NCBI RefSeq assembly: GCF_002120225.1
Contig: NZ_LAPZ01000001.1
Location: forward strand, 310,001 to 374,000
Direction of reading: 5' to 3'
Source: Tenacibaculum holothuriorum
Lineage (GTDB): Bacteria; Bacteroidota; Bacteroidia; Flavobacteriales; Flavobacteriaceae
Length of the DNA: 64,000 nucleotides
Program-made: the position numbers and the translations under genes
Part shown: in pieces, positions 9,458 to 17,709 of the stretch
How the letters are laid out: each line of letters starts with the position of its first letter
How positions within the stretch are numbered: position 1 is the stretch's first letter
Notes under the pieces: generated by a model
What the model was told of the DNA's origin: nothing
Seen by the model: the letters and a program-made list of their open reading frames with translations, nothing else
Databases searched by the model: none

Positions 9458-10216
9458 ATACTACATAAAATAAGTGCTGCTATAATTACATTAAATGAAG
9501 AAGTAAATATCGCACGTACTTTAGAGCAATTAACTTGGTGTGATGAAATTGTTGTTGTAGATTCTTTTAGTAGTGATAAAACAGTTGAAATTTGTAAAGA
9601 GTATGGTTGTATAGTACATCAAAGAAAATTTAATGGTTATGGAGAACAGAAACTCTTTTTGGTCTCGAAATGTTCTAACAATTGGATTTTGAGTATTGAT
9701 GCAGATGAAGTTTTAACGAATGAATTAATTAATGAAATTCAGGAAGAATTTTCAAAAAAAACGATTCCCTTTAAAGCTTATAATTTAAATAGAAAACATG
9801 TATACTTAGGTAGAATATTTAAATTTGGCAGACTACGAAACACTCCAATCTTACGGCTTTTTAATAAAAGCTATGCTAATTTTACCAATAAAACAGTACA
9901 TGAAACTGTATCGTACAATGGAATTGTAGGGAAATTTAAAGGATATTTTTTGCACTATACTGCTAACTCAATAGAAAAGATTAGCTATAAGAAAAATAGA
10001 TATGCTAATTTGGTGGCAGAAGAATATGCTAAGAAAGGTAAAAAGACAAATTTTCCTCAATTACTTTTCAAGTATCCATATACTTTTATTAAAGAATATC
10101 TTTTTAGGGGTAATTTTTTAAATGGATATGAAGGTTATGTGTGGAGTGTATATTTGGCTGAATACAGTGTTTTAAAATACCTAAAATTACGAGAGAAAAA
10201 TAAGTTAAACCAATAA
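9458..10216 (+). CDS. Family 2 glycosyltransferase (WaaE/KdtX-like), no canonical start codon
   Basis: The reading frame stays open from 9422 and encodes a typical GT2 N-terminus: ISAAIITLNEEVNIARTL, then CDEIVVVDSFSSDKTVE, and the nucleotide-sugar/metal motif SIDADE. This resembles the lipopolysaccharide-core KdtX/WaaE branch. The first in-frame ATG/GTG/TTG is a TTG at 9659, which would delete about 65 conserved residues. No ATG occurs in any frame between 9381 and 9480. Candidate starts are ATA at 9458 (used here; places Met like relatives), ATT at 9443 or ATC at 9446. Otherwise the gene has lost its start. Its last 12 bp overlap the convergent GT4 gene. Confidence 0.75.
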   Translation: MLHKISAAIITLNEEVNIARTLEQLTWCDEIVVVDSFSSDKTVEICKEYGCIVHQRKFNGYGEQKLFLVSKCSNNWILSIDADEVLTNELINEIQEEFSKKTIPFKAYNLNRKHVYLGRIFKFGRLRNTPILRLFNKSYANFTNKTVHETVSYNGIVGKFKGYFLHYTANSIEKISYKKNRYANLVAEEYAKKGKKTNFPQLLFKYPYTFIKEYLFRGNFLNGYEGYVWSVYLAEYSVLKYLKLREKNKLNQ

Positions 10217-11272
10217 CTTTTTATACAAACTCTCATATTTCCTTGCACAAACTTGTACTGTGAAATTTTCATGTAATAAATTATAAGCATTCTTTGTTAA
10301 AGAGCTTTTTAACTCTTCATTATCTATAATTTTAATTGTTTTTTCGGCTAAACAATTAAAATCTTCTACATTACAAAGTAGTCCTGTTTCATTTTCTTTT
10401 ATCAAATCTAAAACACCTTGAGAGTTTGTTGCTACTACAGGTATTTTATGTGAAAAAAAATCTAAAATTGTTGAACCTAAACCTTCTTTTTTTGAAGTAA
10501 ACAATAACAAATCAAAATTTGGTATTAAAGTATCTATATTATTAATAAACCCAGTTATTGTAATACTATCCTCTAAATTATTTTCTTTAATAAAATTGAA
10601 AATATCTTTTTCTAATTTACCTGAACCAACAATATAAAAATGAACATTATTTTTAGTTTTAAGAATTTCTTTAGCCGTTTTTATAAAAGTAATATGATCT
10701 TTTTCTTTTGTAAGTGCAGCAACATAAGCAATATTAATTTTACCATCTTTTAAAAAAGGAAAAAATTGGTTTTTATATTCTTCTTTTATTTCAATATAAT
10801 CAGGAATAATTTCTATCTGATTTTGATCTACAACTGAGCTTAATTCTGCTTTCACTGCCGATGAAATAGCAACAACTTTATTTATAATAGGTGTTTGATA
10901 CTTTAGTTTTGAAAAATACCCTTTAACAGGAAAAATAACTTTTCTTGTTACTACTATTTTTACATTTAACTTATAAAGTTTTTTAGCAAAAAATGCCTGT
11001 GTCTGAGCTTTAGAATCGTGAATATGAATAATATCTATAGATTCTTCTAGACATATTTTGTAAATCTTTTTAATCCAAGTTAAACTAAAACTAGAAGGTT
11101 TTTTAATGTAAACTACTGGTAAAGTATCAGACAATCTATTACCCAACTCAGAATTATTAGGTGTGATTAAATATTGTTTAATACTATATTTTTTAAGCTC
11201 TTTTACTAAGTAATAAATTTGTCGCTCTCCTCCTCTCCAGTCTTTAGCAGTAGAAATATGTAAAACATTCAT
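10205..11272 (-). CDS. Glycosyltransferase family 4 protein (GT-B fold)
   Basis: A 355-aa GT-B enzyme. The N-terminal lobe starts MNVLHISTAKDWRGGERQIYYLVKEL, the glycine-rich acceptor-side loop. The C-terminal lobe has AYVAALTKEKDHITFIKTA and the donor-binding region FTSKKEGLGSTILDFFSHKIPVVATNSQG with the EGLG signature. It likely transfers a sugar onto an LPS core or other glycan at the inner face of the cytoplasmic membrane. It is the last gene of a minus-strand run of three glycosyltransferase genes (stop/start overlap with the next). Acceptor and donor are not readable. Confidence 0.88.
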   Translation of the reverse strand: MNVLHISTAKDWRGGERQIYYLVKELKKYSIKQYLITPNNSELGNRLSDTLPVVYIKKPSSFSLTWIKKIYKICLEESIDIIHIHDSKAQTQAFFAKKLYKLNVKIVVTRKVIFPVKGYFSKLKYQTPIINKVVAISSAVKAELSSVVDQNQIEIIPDYIEIKEEYKNQFFPFLKDGKINIAYVAALTKEKDHITFIKTAKEILKTKNNVHFYIVGSGKLEKDIFNFIKENNLEDSITITGFINNIDTLIPNFDLLLFTSKKEGLGSTILDFFSHKIPVVATNSQGVLDLIKENETGLLCNVEDFNCLAEKTIKIIDNEELKSSLTKNAYNLLHENFTVQVCARKYESLYKKLLV

Positions 11273-12393
11273 TATTGTAAACTTTTATAAACATTAAACA
11301 CATTTTTTGCAACATTTTCATCCGTAAACTGTTGCGCATATTCAAGACCTTTTTCTTGCATTCTATTTTGCAAACCAGCATCTGATAAAACTTTTACAAT
11401 TTGTTGATTTAACTCTTCAACATTATACGGTTCTACATAAATTGAATGCTTTCCTCCTGCTTCTGAAAAACAACTTCCTGTACTTGTAATAACAGGCGTT
11501 TTAGAAAATAATGCTTCTATAATTGGAATACCAAAACCTTCAAAAATACTTGGATACACGAATAACTTTGTTTGTTGGTATAGAACAGATAGTTCGAATA
11601 ACGTTAGTTTTTCTAAAAAAATAACTTTCGATTGCAATTTATGTTCATTTATATATGCATCAATCTCTTGCTGATAATCTTTCGTTTTTCTTCCTACCAA
11701 AACTAATGGAACATCAACATTTTTCATTGCCTTTATTAAGGATAATGCATTTTTTCTTCTTTCTATGGTACCAACATACAGTACAAACTCTTTTGGTAAA
11801 TTATATTTTTGAAGTACAACTTGCTTCTCTTCTACCGTTTTTTCTACTTTAAATTCATTATGACATCCTTGATATACTACTTCAATCTTAGAAGGCTTTA
11901 TTTCTAAAAATTCAATGATATCTCTTTTAGTTTGTTCGCTAATCGCAATTACTTTATCAGCAACTTTGGCTGCATGCTTAAATTTCTTAAAATGTATTTT
12001 TCGATCGAAAAAACTATATAACTCAGGATATCTTACAAAAATTAAATCGTGAATTGTTACCACAGTTTTAATCTCTGCTTTATTAATCTTTATAGGTAAT
12101 TCGCCACTCAACCCATGAAAAATAGTAAGATTGTCTTTTTTTAATTGAGAAACAATTGGTTTTTGACGCCAATATGACGATAATTTCTTCCATATTATTT
12201 TATCTGGTAATATTTCCTGCATATTACTTTCTAAACTTAACCTTTTAACAGTTTTGGGTTTAGGGTTGTATAAAAAATATTGATTATCTGGATAAAAATC
12301 ACTTAAAATTCTTATTAAATCTCTACTATAATTTCCTAAACCTGTAGTATTGTGAAAAGCTCTTTTAGCATCAAAACCTATATTCATTTTCAA
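11272..12393 (-). CDS. Glycosyltransferase family 4 protein (mannosyltransferase-like)
   Basis: A 373-aa GT-B glycosyltransferase. N-terminal lobe: GFDAKRAFHNTTGLGNYSRDLIRIL, the GIGxY-type loop common in GT4 mannosyltransferases. C-terminal lobe: LYVGTIERRKN, then VYPSIFEGFGIPIIEALFSKTPVITS, which contains the E-x7-E motif. It overlaps the downstream gene by one base and the upstream gene by 4 bp, so the three genes are translationally coupled. ATG at 12391-12393; a second ATG two codons in is equally possible. Confidence 0.9.
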   Translation of the reverse strand: MKMNIGFDAKRAFHNTTGLGNYSRDLIRILSDFYPDNQYFLYNPKPKTVKRLSLESNMQEILPDKIIWKKLSSYWRQKPIVSQLKKDNLTIFHGLSGELPIKINKAEIKTVVTIHDLIFVRYPELYSFFDRKIHFKKFKHAAKVADKVIAISEQTKRDIIEFLEIKPSKIEVVYQGCHNEFKVEKTVEEKQVVLQKYNLPKEFVLYVGTIERRKNALSLIKAMKNVDVPLVLVGRKTKDYQQEIDAYINEHKLQSKVIFLEKLTLFELSVLYQQTKLFVYPSIFEGFGIPIIEALFSKTPVITSTGSCFSEAGGKHSIYVEPYNVEELNQQIVKVLSDAGLQNRMQEKGLEYAQQFTDENVAKNVFNVYKSLQ

Positions 12394-13427
12394 CTATTTA
12401 AGAAATTAATGTATTGTTGTTGTTGAAATTCGTACGTCCATTTTTCTTCTTCATATTGTTTCCCTTCTTTATCAGACAATGAATTTAAGACATTTATAAA
12501 CGAATCATCAGTATAAAAATAACTTTTAGCTAATAAATTTGGTATAACTTTATAATACTCATCATTTAGCATTGTCTTTTTATAAGCATAAGCTAGATTA
12601 AAAGTTCCTGTTATTTTTTGATTAACATAACTCTTATCATTCTTATTTAACAAAGGTAAAATATAGTCAGAACTATGTAGATAATTGTAGTAGGTATCAT
12701 TCTCTATAAAACCATCAAAAAACATAAAATAGCTTTGAATGTTTAAATCATGAATTTCATTTTTAAATTGAATTCCGTCTGTTGTATTTATATTTCCTAG
12801 AATTATAAATTTAATGTTACTATCTAAATTTGTCTTTTTGGCTAACTGTTCAATCAAAAATCGATAATCTCTTCGAGTAAAAAAGATTCTACCAGGAATA
12901 CAAATCCATATTTCTTCTTTATTTTTCTTCACGTTCTTCAATTCATGATTTGGAAAAAAAATTGGATAAAAAGAAGCTAATTTAATATCATTCGGAACTT
13001 TAGCAGCAGCTGCTAAATCGTTGCTTAAAGCAATGTATTTTTTTATTTTGGTTGAAATTACTTTTTGCGTAAAACTATTCTCCAGTTTAGACACATCATG
13101 AATAACACCAACGCAAGAAGTCTTTTTAAAATTTAATAAAAAAACTACATTCCTAATTATCTTAGAAGAAGATGCTGTGTTAAAAATAACTTTATCATAC
13201 CCTTTTAAAAGTTTAAAAAGCTGAATAGATTTTTGAAGTCTTTTTCCTTTGCTATCTCCATCAAACTCTATAATATTTGAAAAATATGATTTATAACCCT
13301 TTGATTGCTGAATAACTTTAGGATGTGCGATTAAAGAAATAGAGTAACCTTCATCTTTCATAAATGAAACCTGACTAAATATGCATTCCTCGTGTGACTC
13401 ACTAATTTCTACAATTGCAATATTCAT
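12390..13427 (-). CDS. GT-B type glycosyltransferase, divergent
   Basis: A 345-aa protein whose start (MNIAIVEISESHEECIFSQVSFMKDEGY) and later WICIPGRIFFTRRDYRFLIEQL, KFIILGN and HSSDYILPLLN follow the two-lobe Rossmann pattern of GT-B glycosyltransferases. The E-x7-E donor motif is not evident, so it is a remote family member or a non-classical transferase. The ATG at 13425-13427 is preferred to a TTG two codons earlier. First gene of the minus-strand glycosyltransferase run, divergent from the GT-D type gene. Confidence 0.7.
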   Translation of the reverse strand: MNIAIVEISESHEECIFSQVSFMKDEGYSISLIAHPKVIQQSKGYKSYFSNIIEFDGDSKGKRLQKSIQLFKLLKGYDKVIFNTASSSKIIRNVVFLLNFKKTSCVGVIHDVSKLENSFTQKVISTKIKKYIALSNDLAAAAKVPNDIKLASFYPIFFPNHELKNVKKNKEEIWICIPGRIFFTRRDYRFLIEQLAKKTNLDSNIKFIILGNINTTDGIQFKNEIHDLNIQSYFMFFDGFIENDTYYNYLHSSDYILPLLNKNDKSYVNQKITGTFNLAYAYKKTMLNDEYYKVIPNLLAKSYFYTDDSFINVLNSLSDKEGKQYEEEKWTYEFQQQQYINFLNS

Positions 13428-13472
13428 AAACAATAATAAATAGTATTTTTGACGCTACGAAAATATAAAAAT

Positions 13473-14345
13473 ATGAAACCTTTAAAATACTATTTTCATC
13501 ATCTTTTCAAAAAAGATAACGGAGATACAAGTGTAAAAACTAAAAATATTAACGATTCATTTAACTACTTACAAAAGAAATTAGAAGAAAATGAGCGTGT
13601 GTTTTTTGTTAGGTTTGGAGATGGTGAGTTTGTAACTTTAATGAAAAGGAATCATAGAAATTATAAGTATAACGAAAATTTAGATCGTGAAATAGAACAG
13701 TCTTTTAACATTAAAGATCCTAACTATCTTATTTCATGTCCTATTAATTACCCTTATGATGAATATATAGCCAAAGGTATATATACGCAGTTTAGTTGGC
13801 AGCAAGAAATGATAGATCTAATTAAAAGTAAAAAATTTGATACTTCTTTTATTTTTGAAAATCCTTGTATTTTTCAATGCTTAACGGTTTTTAATCCTAA
13901 AAAATTAAAATCTTTTTTAGATACTCACATTAGACCAAAAACAAAAATGTTTATAGGTTCTACAGAAAAAGAAATTGCAGAGAAATTATATGGTAAAATT
14001 GATTATTATATTCAAATTCCACCAAAACATGCTTATGAAACGATAGATACTTGGTGGCCTCAAATAGAAGAAAATTATAAAAATGTAGATTTAATAATTC
14101 CTTCAGCTGGAAGCACATCTAATGTAATATCTTTACGTTTGTGGAACTTAGGGTACCATAAAAAATTAATAGATTTTGGATCTGTTGTAGATGCTGTAGA
14201 TAATAAAACTACGAGAAGTTGGATTAGACTTCAAGGACACAAAACTTTAAAACTCTTAAACGATAAACCAAAAATATCCTTTAAAGAAAGAGTTGTTTTT
14301 CTATTAAAGGATATTAAATTTTATTTCAGAAATCAGTTTATTTAA
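13473..14345 (+). CDS. GT-D fold (DUF1792/SP_1767-like) glycosyltransferase
   Basis: A 290-aa protein. The segment FVRFGDGEFVTLMKRN (about residues 45-60) matches the RFGDGE signature of the DUF1792 (GT-D) glycosyltransferases first described for glycosylation of streptococcal serine-rich adhesins. The acidic DGE would bind the nucleotide-sugar metal. Later IIPSAGSTSNVISLRLWNLGY resembles the conserved C-terminal part. The ATG at 13473 is chosen over a TTG eight codons upstream. A TATTTTTG -7-like string lies at 13444-13451. In this cluster it probably acts on a surface glycan; the substrate is unknown. Confidence 0.6.
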   Translation: MKPLKYYFHHLFKKDNGDTSVKTKNINDSFNYLQKKLEENERVFFVRFGDGEFVTLMKRNHRNYKYNENLDREIEQSFNIKDPNYLISCPINYPYDEYIAKGIYTQFSWQQEMIDLIKSKKFDTSFIFENPCIFQCLTVFNPKKLKSFLDTHIRPKTKMFIGSTEKEIAEKLYGKIDYYIQIPPKHAYETIDTWWPQIEENYKNVDLIIPSAGSTSNVISLRLWNLGYHKKLIDFGSVVDAVDNKTTRSWIRLQGHKTLKLLNDKPKISFKERVVFLLKDIKFYFRNQFI

Positions 14346-15157
14346 ACCGCTACATCATATTCACGTAGCGCATCATTTAAAGATGTTTTTTTATTTGTAC
14401 TTTCTTTACGTTTACCAATAATTAAAGCACAAGGAACATTGTATTCTCCTGCCGCAAACTTCTTAGTATAACTTCCTGGAATTACAACAGATCTAGCTGG
14501 AACAATTCCTTTCATCTCTACTGGTTCATCCCCAGTTACATCAATAATTTTTGTTGATGCAGTTAATACTACGTTAGCACCTAATACTGCTTCTTTTTCT
14601 ACTCGTACACCTTCTACCACGATACAACGAGAACCAATAAAAGCATTATCTTCAATAATTACTGGTGCCGCTTGTAAAGGTTCTAAAACTCCACCAATAC
14701 CTACTCCTCCAGACAAATGCACATTTTTACCTATTTGCGCACAAGACCCTACAGTTGCCCAAGTATCAACCATTGTACCTTCATCTACATAAGCCCCAAT
14801 ATTTACATAACTAGGCATTAAAATAGTACCTGCAGAAATATATGCCCCATGACGAGCTACCGCATTAGGAACCACACGAATTCCTTTCTCTTGATAATTT
14901 CTCTTTAACGGAATTTTATCATGATACTCAAAAATACCAGCTTCTAAAGTTTCCATTTTCTGAATTGGAAAATATAACACTACTGCTTTTTTAACCCATT
15001 CGTTTACTTGCCATCCAGTTTCTGTAGGCTCAGCAACACGTAAATCTCCAGCATCCAATAAATCAACTACTTTTCTAATAGCACTTATGGTAGTTTCTTC
15101 TTTTAAAAGCTCTCTATTATCCCAAGCTTTTTCTATAATAGATTGTAATTCTGTCAT
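14342..15157 (-). CDS. dapD: 2,3,4,5-tetrahydropyridine-2,6-dicarboxylate N-succinyltransferase
   Basis: A 271-aa enzyme of full family length. The C-terminal two-thirds is a left-handed beta-helix of hexapeptide repeats (VVPNAVARHGAYISAGTILMPSYVNIGAYVDEGTMVDTWATVG and on through GGVGIGGVLEPLQAAPVIIEDNAFIGS). It transfers succinyl from succinyl-CoA to tetrahydrodipicolinate in the lysine/meso-DAP pathway, feeding peptidoglycan. It converges on the GT-D gene with a 4-bp overlap. A perfect -7 element and a 19-bp palindrome lie directly upstream. Confidence 0.96.
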   Translation of the reverse strand: MTELQSIIEKAWDNRELLKEETTISAIRKVVDLLDAGDLRVAEPTETGWQVNEWVKKAVVLYFPIQKMETLEAGIFEYHDKIPLKRNYQEKGIRVVPNAVARHGAYISAGTILMPSYVNIGAYVDEGTMVDTWATVGSCAQIGKNVHLSGGVGIGGVLEPLQAAPVIIEDNAFIGSRCIVVEGVRVEKEAVLGANVVLTASTKIIDVTGDEPVEMKGIVPARSVVIPGSYTKKFAAGEYNVPCALIIGKRKESTNKKTSLNDALREYDVAV

Positions 15158-15173
15158 TCTTTAAAAATTTGTA

Positions 15174-15196
15174 CAAATATAAAATCAGATTTTATA
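15174..15196 (-). promoter_or_regulatory. dapD -7 element overlapped by a 19-bp palindrome
   Basis: On the minus strand TATATTTG (15181-15174) is an exact TAnnTTTG -7 element 17 bp before the dapD ATG. It overlaps the perfect inverted repeat TATAAAATC-A-GATTTTATA (15178-15196). A protein bound there would block the promoter, so the palindrome is a candidate operator. Confidence 0.4.
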
Positions 15197-15275
15197 ATTT
15201 ATCACGAAGATACATTTTTTAAACAGATATTTTTTCCTTGTTTAAAATCTGTATTTTTGCAGAAAATATTTGAAT

Positions 15276-15686
15276 TTGGGAAGAATATTAGCCATCGATT
15301 TTGGTAAAGTAAGAACAGGAATTGCAGTTACAGACGAATTACAAATTATAGCTTCAGGGCTTACTACTGTTGCTACCAAAGATTTGATTCCGTTTTTAAA
15401 AGACTATATTCAAAAAGAAAATGTAGAATTATTTGTATTAGGAGAACCAAAACAAATGGATAATTCGGCAAGTGAAAGTGAAGCTTTAATTACTCCTTTT
15501 ATTGAAAAACTATCTAAACAAATCCCGACTATTCCTATTCATAGAGTTGACGAACGTTTTACCTCTAAAATGGCTTTTCAAACTATGATTGATAGCGGTT
15601 TAAAAAAGAAACAGCGTAGAAACAAGGCGCTTGTTGATGAAATTAGTGCTACAATCATCTTACAATCATATCTTTACAACAAATAA
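15276..15686 (+). CDS. ruvX: Holliday junction resolvase RuvX (YqgF)
   Basis: A 136-aa RNase H-fold protein: MGRILAIDFGKVRTGIAVTD at the start (catalytic Asp in AIDFG), then ELFVLGEPKQMDNSASE and VHRVDERFTSKMA. In the family this is the YqgF/RuvX nuclease, implicated in pre-16S rRNA 5' processing as well as junction resolution. No ATG is available. TTG at 15276 gives the usual MGRIL start; a second TTG two codons earlier is possible. It heads a same-strand series with def, a DUF5606 gene and mazG. Confidence 0.92.
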   Translation: MGRILAIDFGKVRTGIAVTDELQIIASGLTTVATKDLIPFLKDYIQKENVELFVLGEPKQMDNSASESEALITPFIEKLSKQIPTIPIHRVDERFTSKMAFQTMIDSGLKKKQRRNKALVDEISATIILQSYLYNK

Positions 15687-15703
15687 AACTAAAAACCTTC
15701 TTA

Positions 15704-15732
15704 TTGTAATCTTATACTACCGCCTATTTTTG
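15704..15732 (+). promoter_or_regulatory. Predicted def promoter
   Basis: TTG at 15704-15706, an 18-bp spacer and TATTTTTG at 15725-15732 match the Bacteroidota -33/-7 consensus exactly. A second perfect -7 string, TACTTTTG, abuts it at 15733-15740. The def ATG is at 15766. Confidence 0.6.
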
Positions 15733-15765
15733 TACTTTTGCAATCCAAAAACAAAATTTTAGTAC

Positions 15766-16353
15766 ATGATTTTACCTATTGTAGCTTATGGAGATCCTGT
15801 TTTACGAAAAGTAGGAAAAGAAATAGATGCAGAGTATCCTAACTTAAAAGAGCTTATTGCTAACATGAAAGAAACCATGTACAACGCTCAAGGTGTTGGA
15901 TTAGCTGCTCCTCAAATAGGAAAAGATATTCGTTTATTTATTATTGATGCTTCTCCTTTTGCAGATGATGAGGATTTAAGTGAAGAAGACCGTAAAGTAT
16001 TAGAAAACTTTAATCGAGTATTTATCAATGCTAAAATAGTTAACGAAGAAGGTGAAGAATGGGCTTTTAACGAAGGTTGTTTAAGTATTCCTGATGTTAG
16101 AGAAGATGTTTTTCGTCATGAAACCATTACTATTGAATATCAAGATGAAAATTTTGATAAACATACTGAAACTTTAAGTGGATTAGCAGCGAGAGTTTTT
16201 CAGCATGAATACGATCATATTGAAGGAATTTTATTTACCGACAAACTTTCTTCTTTAAAGAAACGTTTAATAAAAAAGAAGTTAGAAAATATTTCTAAAG
16301 GAAAGATAAACGCAGGTTATCGTATGCGTTTTCCAAATGCCAAAAAAAGATAA
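15766..16353 (+). CDS. def: Peptide deformylase
   Basis: A 195-aa metalloenzyme with all three deformylase motifs: GVGLAAPQIG (motif 1), EGCLSIP with the metal-ligand Cys (motif 2), and QHEYDHIEG with the two His ligands and catalytic Glu (motif 3). It removes the formyl group from nascent N-terminal Met at the ribosome exit. An acidic insertion (DDEDLSEEDRKVLENF) lies between motifs 1 and 2, as in other Bacteroidota. It has its own predicted promoter. Confidence 0.97.
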   Translation: MILPIVAYGDPVLRKVGKEIDAEYPNLKELIANMKETMYNAQGVGLAAPQIGKDIRLFIIDASPFADDEDLSEEDRKVLENFNRVFINAKIVNEEGEEWAFNEGCLSIPDVREDVFRHETITIEYQDENFDKHTETLSGLAARVFQHEYDHIEGILFTDKLSSLKKRLIKKKLENISKGKINAGYRMRFPNAKKR

Positions 16354-16408
16354 AATAACTTTTGAATGTATTATTTATTAATGCTATTCAATTAAAAATA
16401 TTAAGATT

Positions 16409-16828
16409 ATGGAATTTAATAAAATTATAGCCGTTACTGGTAAACCAGGATTATTTGAAATCTTAACACAAACTAAAACAGGAGTAATTGTAAAGTCTAT
16501 TGTAGACGGAAAGCGTTTTCCTATTACTGCAACTCATAATGTTAGTTTATTAGACAATATTGCAATTTACACATACGAAGAAGAAATTCCTTTAGGACAA
16601 GTATTTAAAAATATTGCTGCTAAAGAAGACGGTAAAGAAGGAATCTCTCACAAAGAAAGCGGAGCTAAATTACAAGCTTACTTTTCTGAAGTTTTACCAG
16701 GTTACGACGAAGAAAGAGTATATACTTCTAACATTAAAAAAGTAGTTCAGTGGTATAATATTTTAGTAAAAGCAAATTTTGATTTTGCTTCTATAGAGTT
16801 AGCTACTGAAGCAGAAACTGAAGAATAA
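16409..16828 (+). CDS. DUF5606 domain-containing protein
   Basis: A 139-aa cytosolic protein with no signal peptide. The N-terminal half (MEFNKIIAVTGKPGLFEILTQ, VDGKRFPITATHNVSLLDNIAIYT) matches the DUF5606 family, conserved across Bacteroidota. The C-terminal half (ISHKESGAKLQAYFSEVLPGYDEERVYTSNIKKVVQWYNIL) is helical. Function is unknown. It usually sits with def and mazG, as here: mazG starts 8 bp after its stop. Confidence 0.85.
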   Translation: MEFNKIIAVTGKPGLFEILTQTKTGVIVKSIVDGKRFPITATHNVSLLDNIAIYTYEEEIPLGQVFKNIAAKEDGKEGISHKESGAKLQAYFSEVLPGYDEERVYTSNIKKVVQWYNILVKANFDFASIELATEAETEE

Positions 16829-16836
16829 TAAATCGT

Positions 16837-17616
16837 ATGAATACTCGTAAGGATCAGTTAGAAGCTTTAAATCGTTTGTTAGATATAATGGACGATCTTC
16901 GAGAAAAATGTCCTTGGGACAGAAAGCAAACACTCGAAAGCTTAAGGCATTTAACTATTGAAGAAACTTACGAATTGGCAGATGCTATTCTAAACAACGA
17001 TTTAGAAGAAATAAAAAAAGAATTAGGCGATGTGTTATTACACATCGTCTTTTATGCTAAAATAGGTAGCGAAAAAAAAGCTTTTGATATTGCTGATATT
17101 GCCAATGCTATTTCTGAAAAATTGGTAGATCGTCATCCTCATATCTATGGAGATGTAAAAGTTGAAAACGAAGAGCAAGTAAAACAAAACTGGGAAAAGC
17201 TAAAACTAAAAGAAGGTAAGAAATCGGTTTTAGAAGGAGTACCAAAAAGCTTACCTGCTTTAGTTAAAGCGAATAGAATTCAAGATAAAGTTGCTGGTGT
17301 TGGTTTCGACTGGGAAGAACCACATCAAGTATGGCAAAAGGTTCAGGAAGAGTTAGCTGAATTAAATGCCGAAATAAAAAAAGGAAACCAAGAAAACATT
17401 GAAAAAGAATTCGGAGATGTACTATTTTCAATGATTAACTACGCACGTTTTATTGGTGTAAACCCAGAAAATGCTTTAGAAAAAACGAATAAGAAGTTTA
17501 TCAATCGTTTTCAATATTTAGAAGAGCATTCTAAAAAAGATGGTAAAGATTTATCTGAAATGTCTTTAGACGAAATGGATTCATACTGGAATGAATCTAA
17601 AAAAATCTTCAAGTAA
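16837..17616 (+). CDS. mazG: Nucleoside triphosphate pyrophosphohydrolase MazG
   Basis: A 259-aa protein with two tandem MazG domains. The first holds CPWDRKQTLESLRHLTIEETYELADAI with the ExxE metal motif and LGDVLLHIVFYAKI; the second holds ELAELNAEIKKG and EFGDVLFSMINYARF. It hydrolyses NTPs and dNTPs to monophosphates and pyrophosphate, a house-cleaning and ppGpp-modulating role in E. coli. Eight bases separate it from the DUF5606 gene, so the two are co-transcribed. Confidence 0.94.
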   Translation: MNTRKDQLEALNRLLDIMDDLREKCPWDRKQTLESLRHLTIEETYELADAILNNDLEEIKKELGDVLLHIVFYAKIGSEKKAFDIADIANAISEKLVDRHPHIYGDVKVENEEQVKQNWEKLKLKEGKKSVLEGVPKSLPALVKANRIQDKVAGVGFDWEEPHQVWQKVQEELAELNAEIKKGNQENIEKEFGDVLFSMINYARFIGVNPENALEKTNKKFINRFQYLEEHSKKDGKDLSEMSLDEMDSYWNESKKIFK

Positions 17617-17656
17617 AACTCCTTAAAATTATACCCTTTTTATTTTAATAGTCTTT

Positions 17657-17700
17657 ATTAAGTTAATTTATTATATTTATAATCAAACAATTAACTTAAT
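17657..17700 (+). promoter_or_regulatory. Perfect 12-bp inverted repeat before the first HEIGH peptidase gene
   Basis: ATTAAGTTAATT (17657-17668) and AATTAACTTAAT (17689-17700) are exact inverted copies separated by 20 bp and end 9 bp before the ATG at 17710. It could be a dimeric operator or, in RNA, a stem next to the ribosome-binding region. The paralogous gene at 19525 has no such repeat. Confidence 0.45.
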
Positions 17701-17709
17701 ATTTAAACT

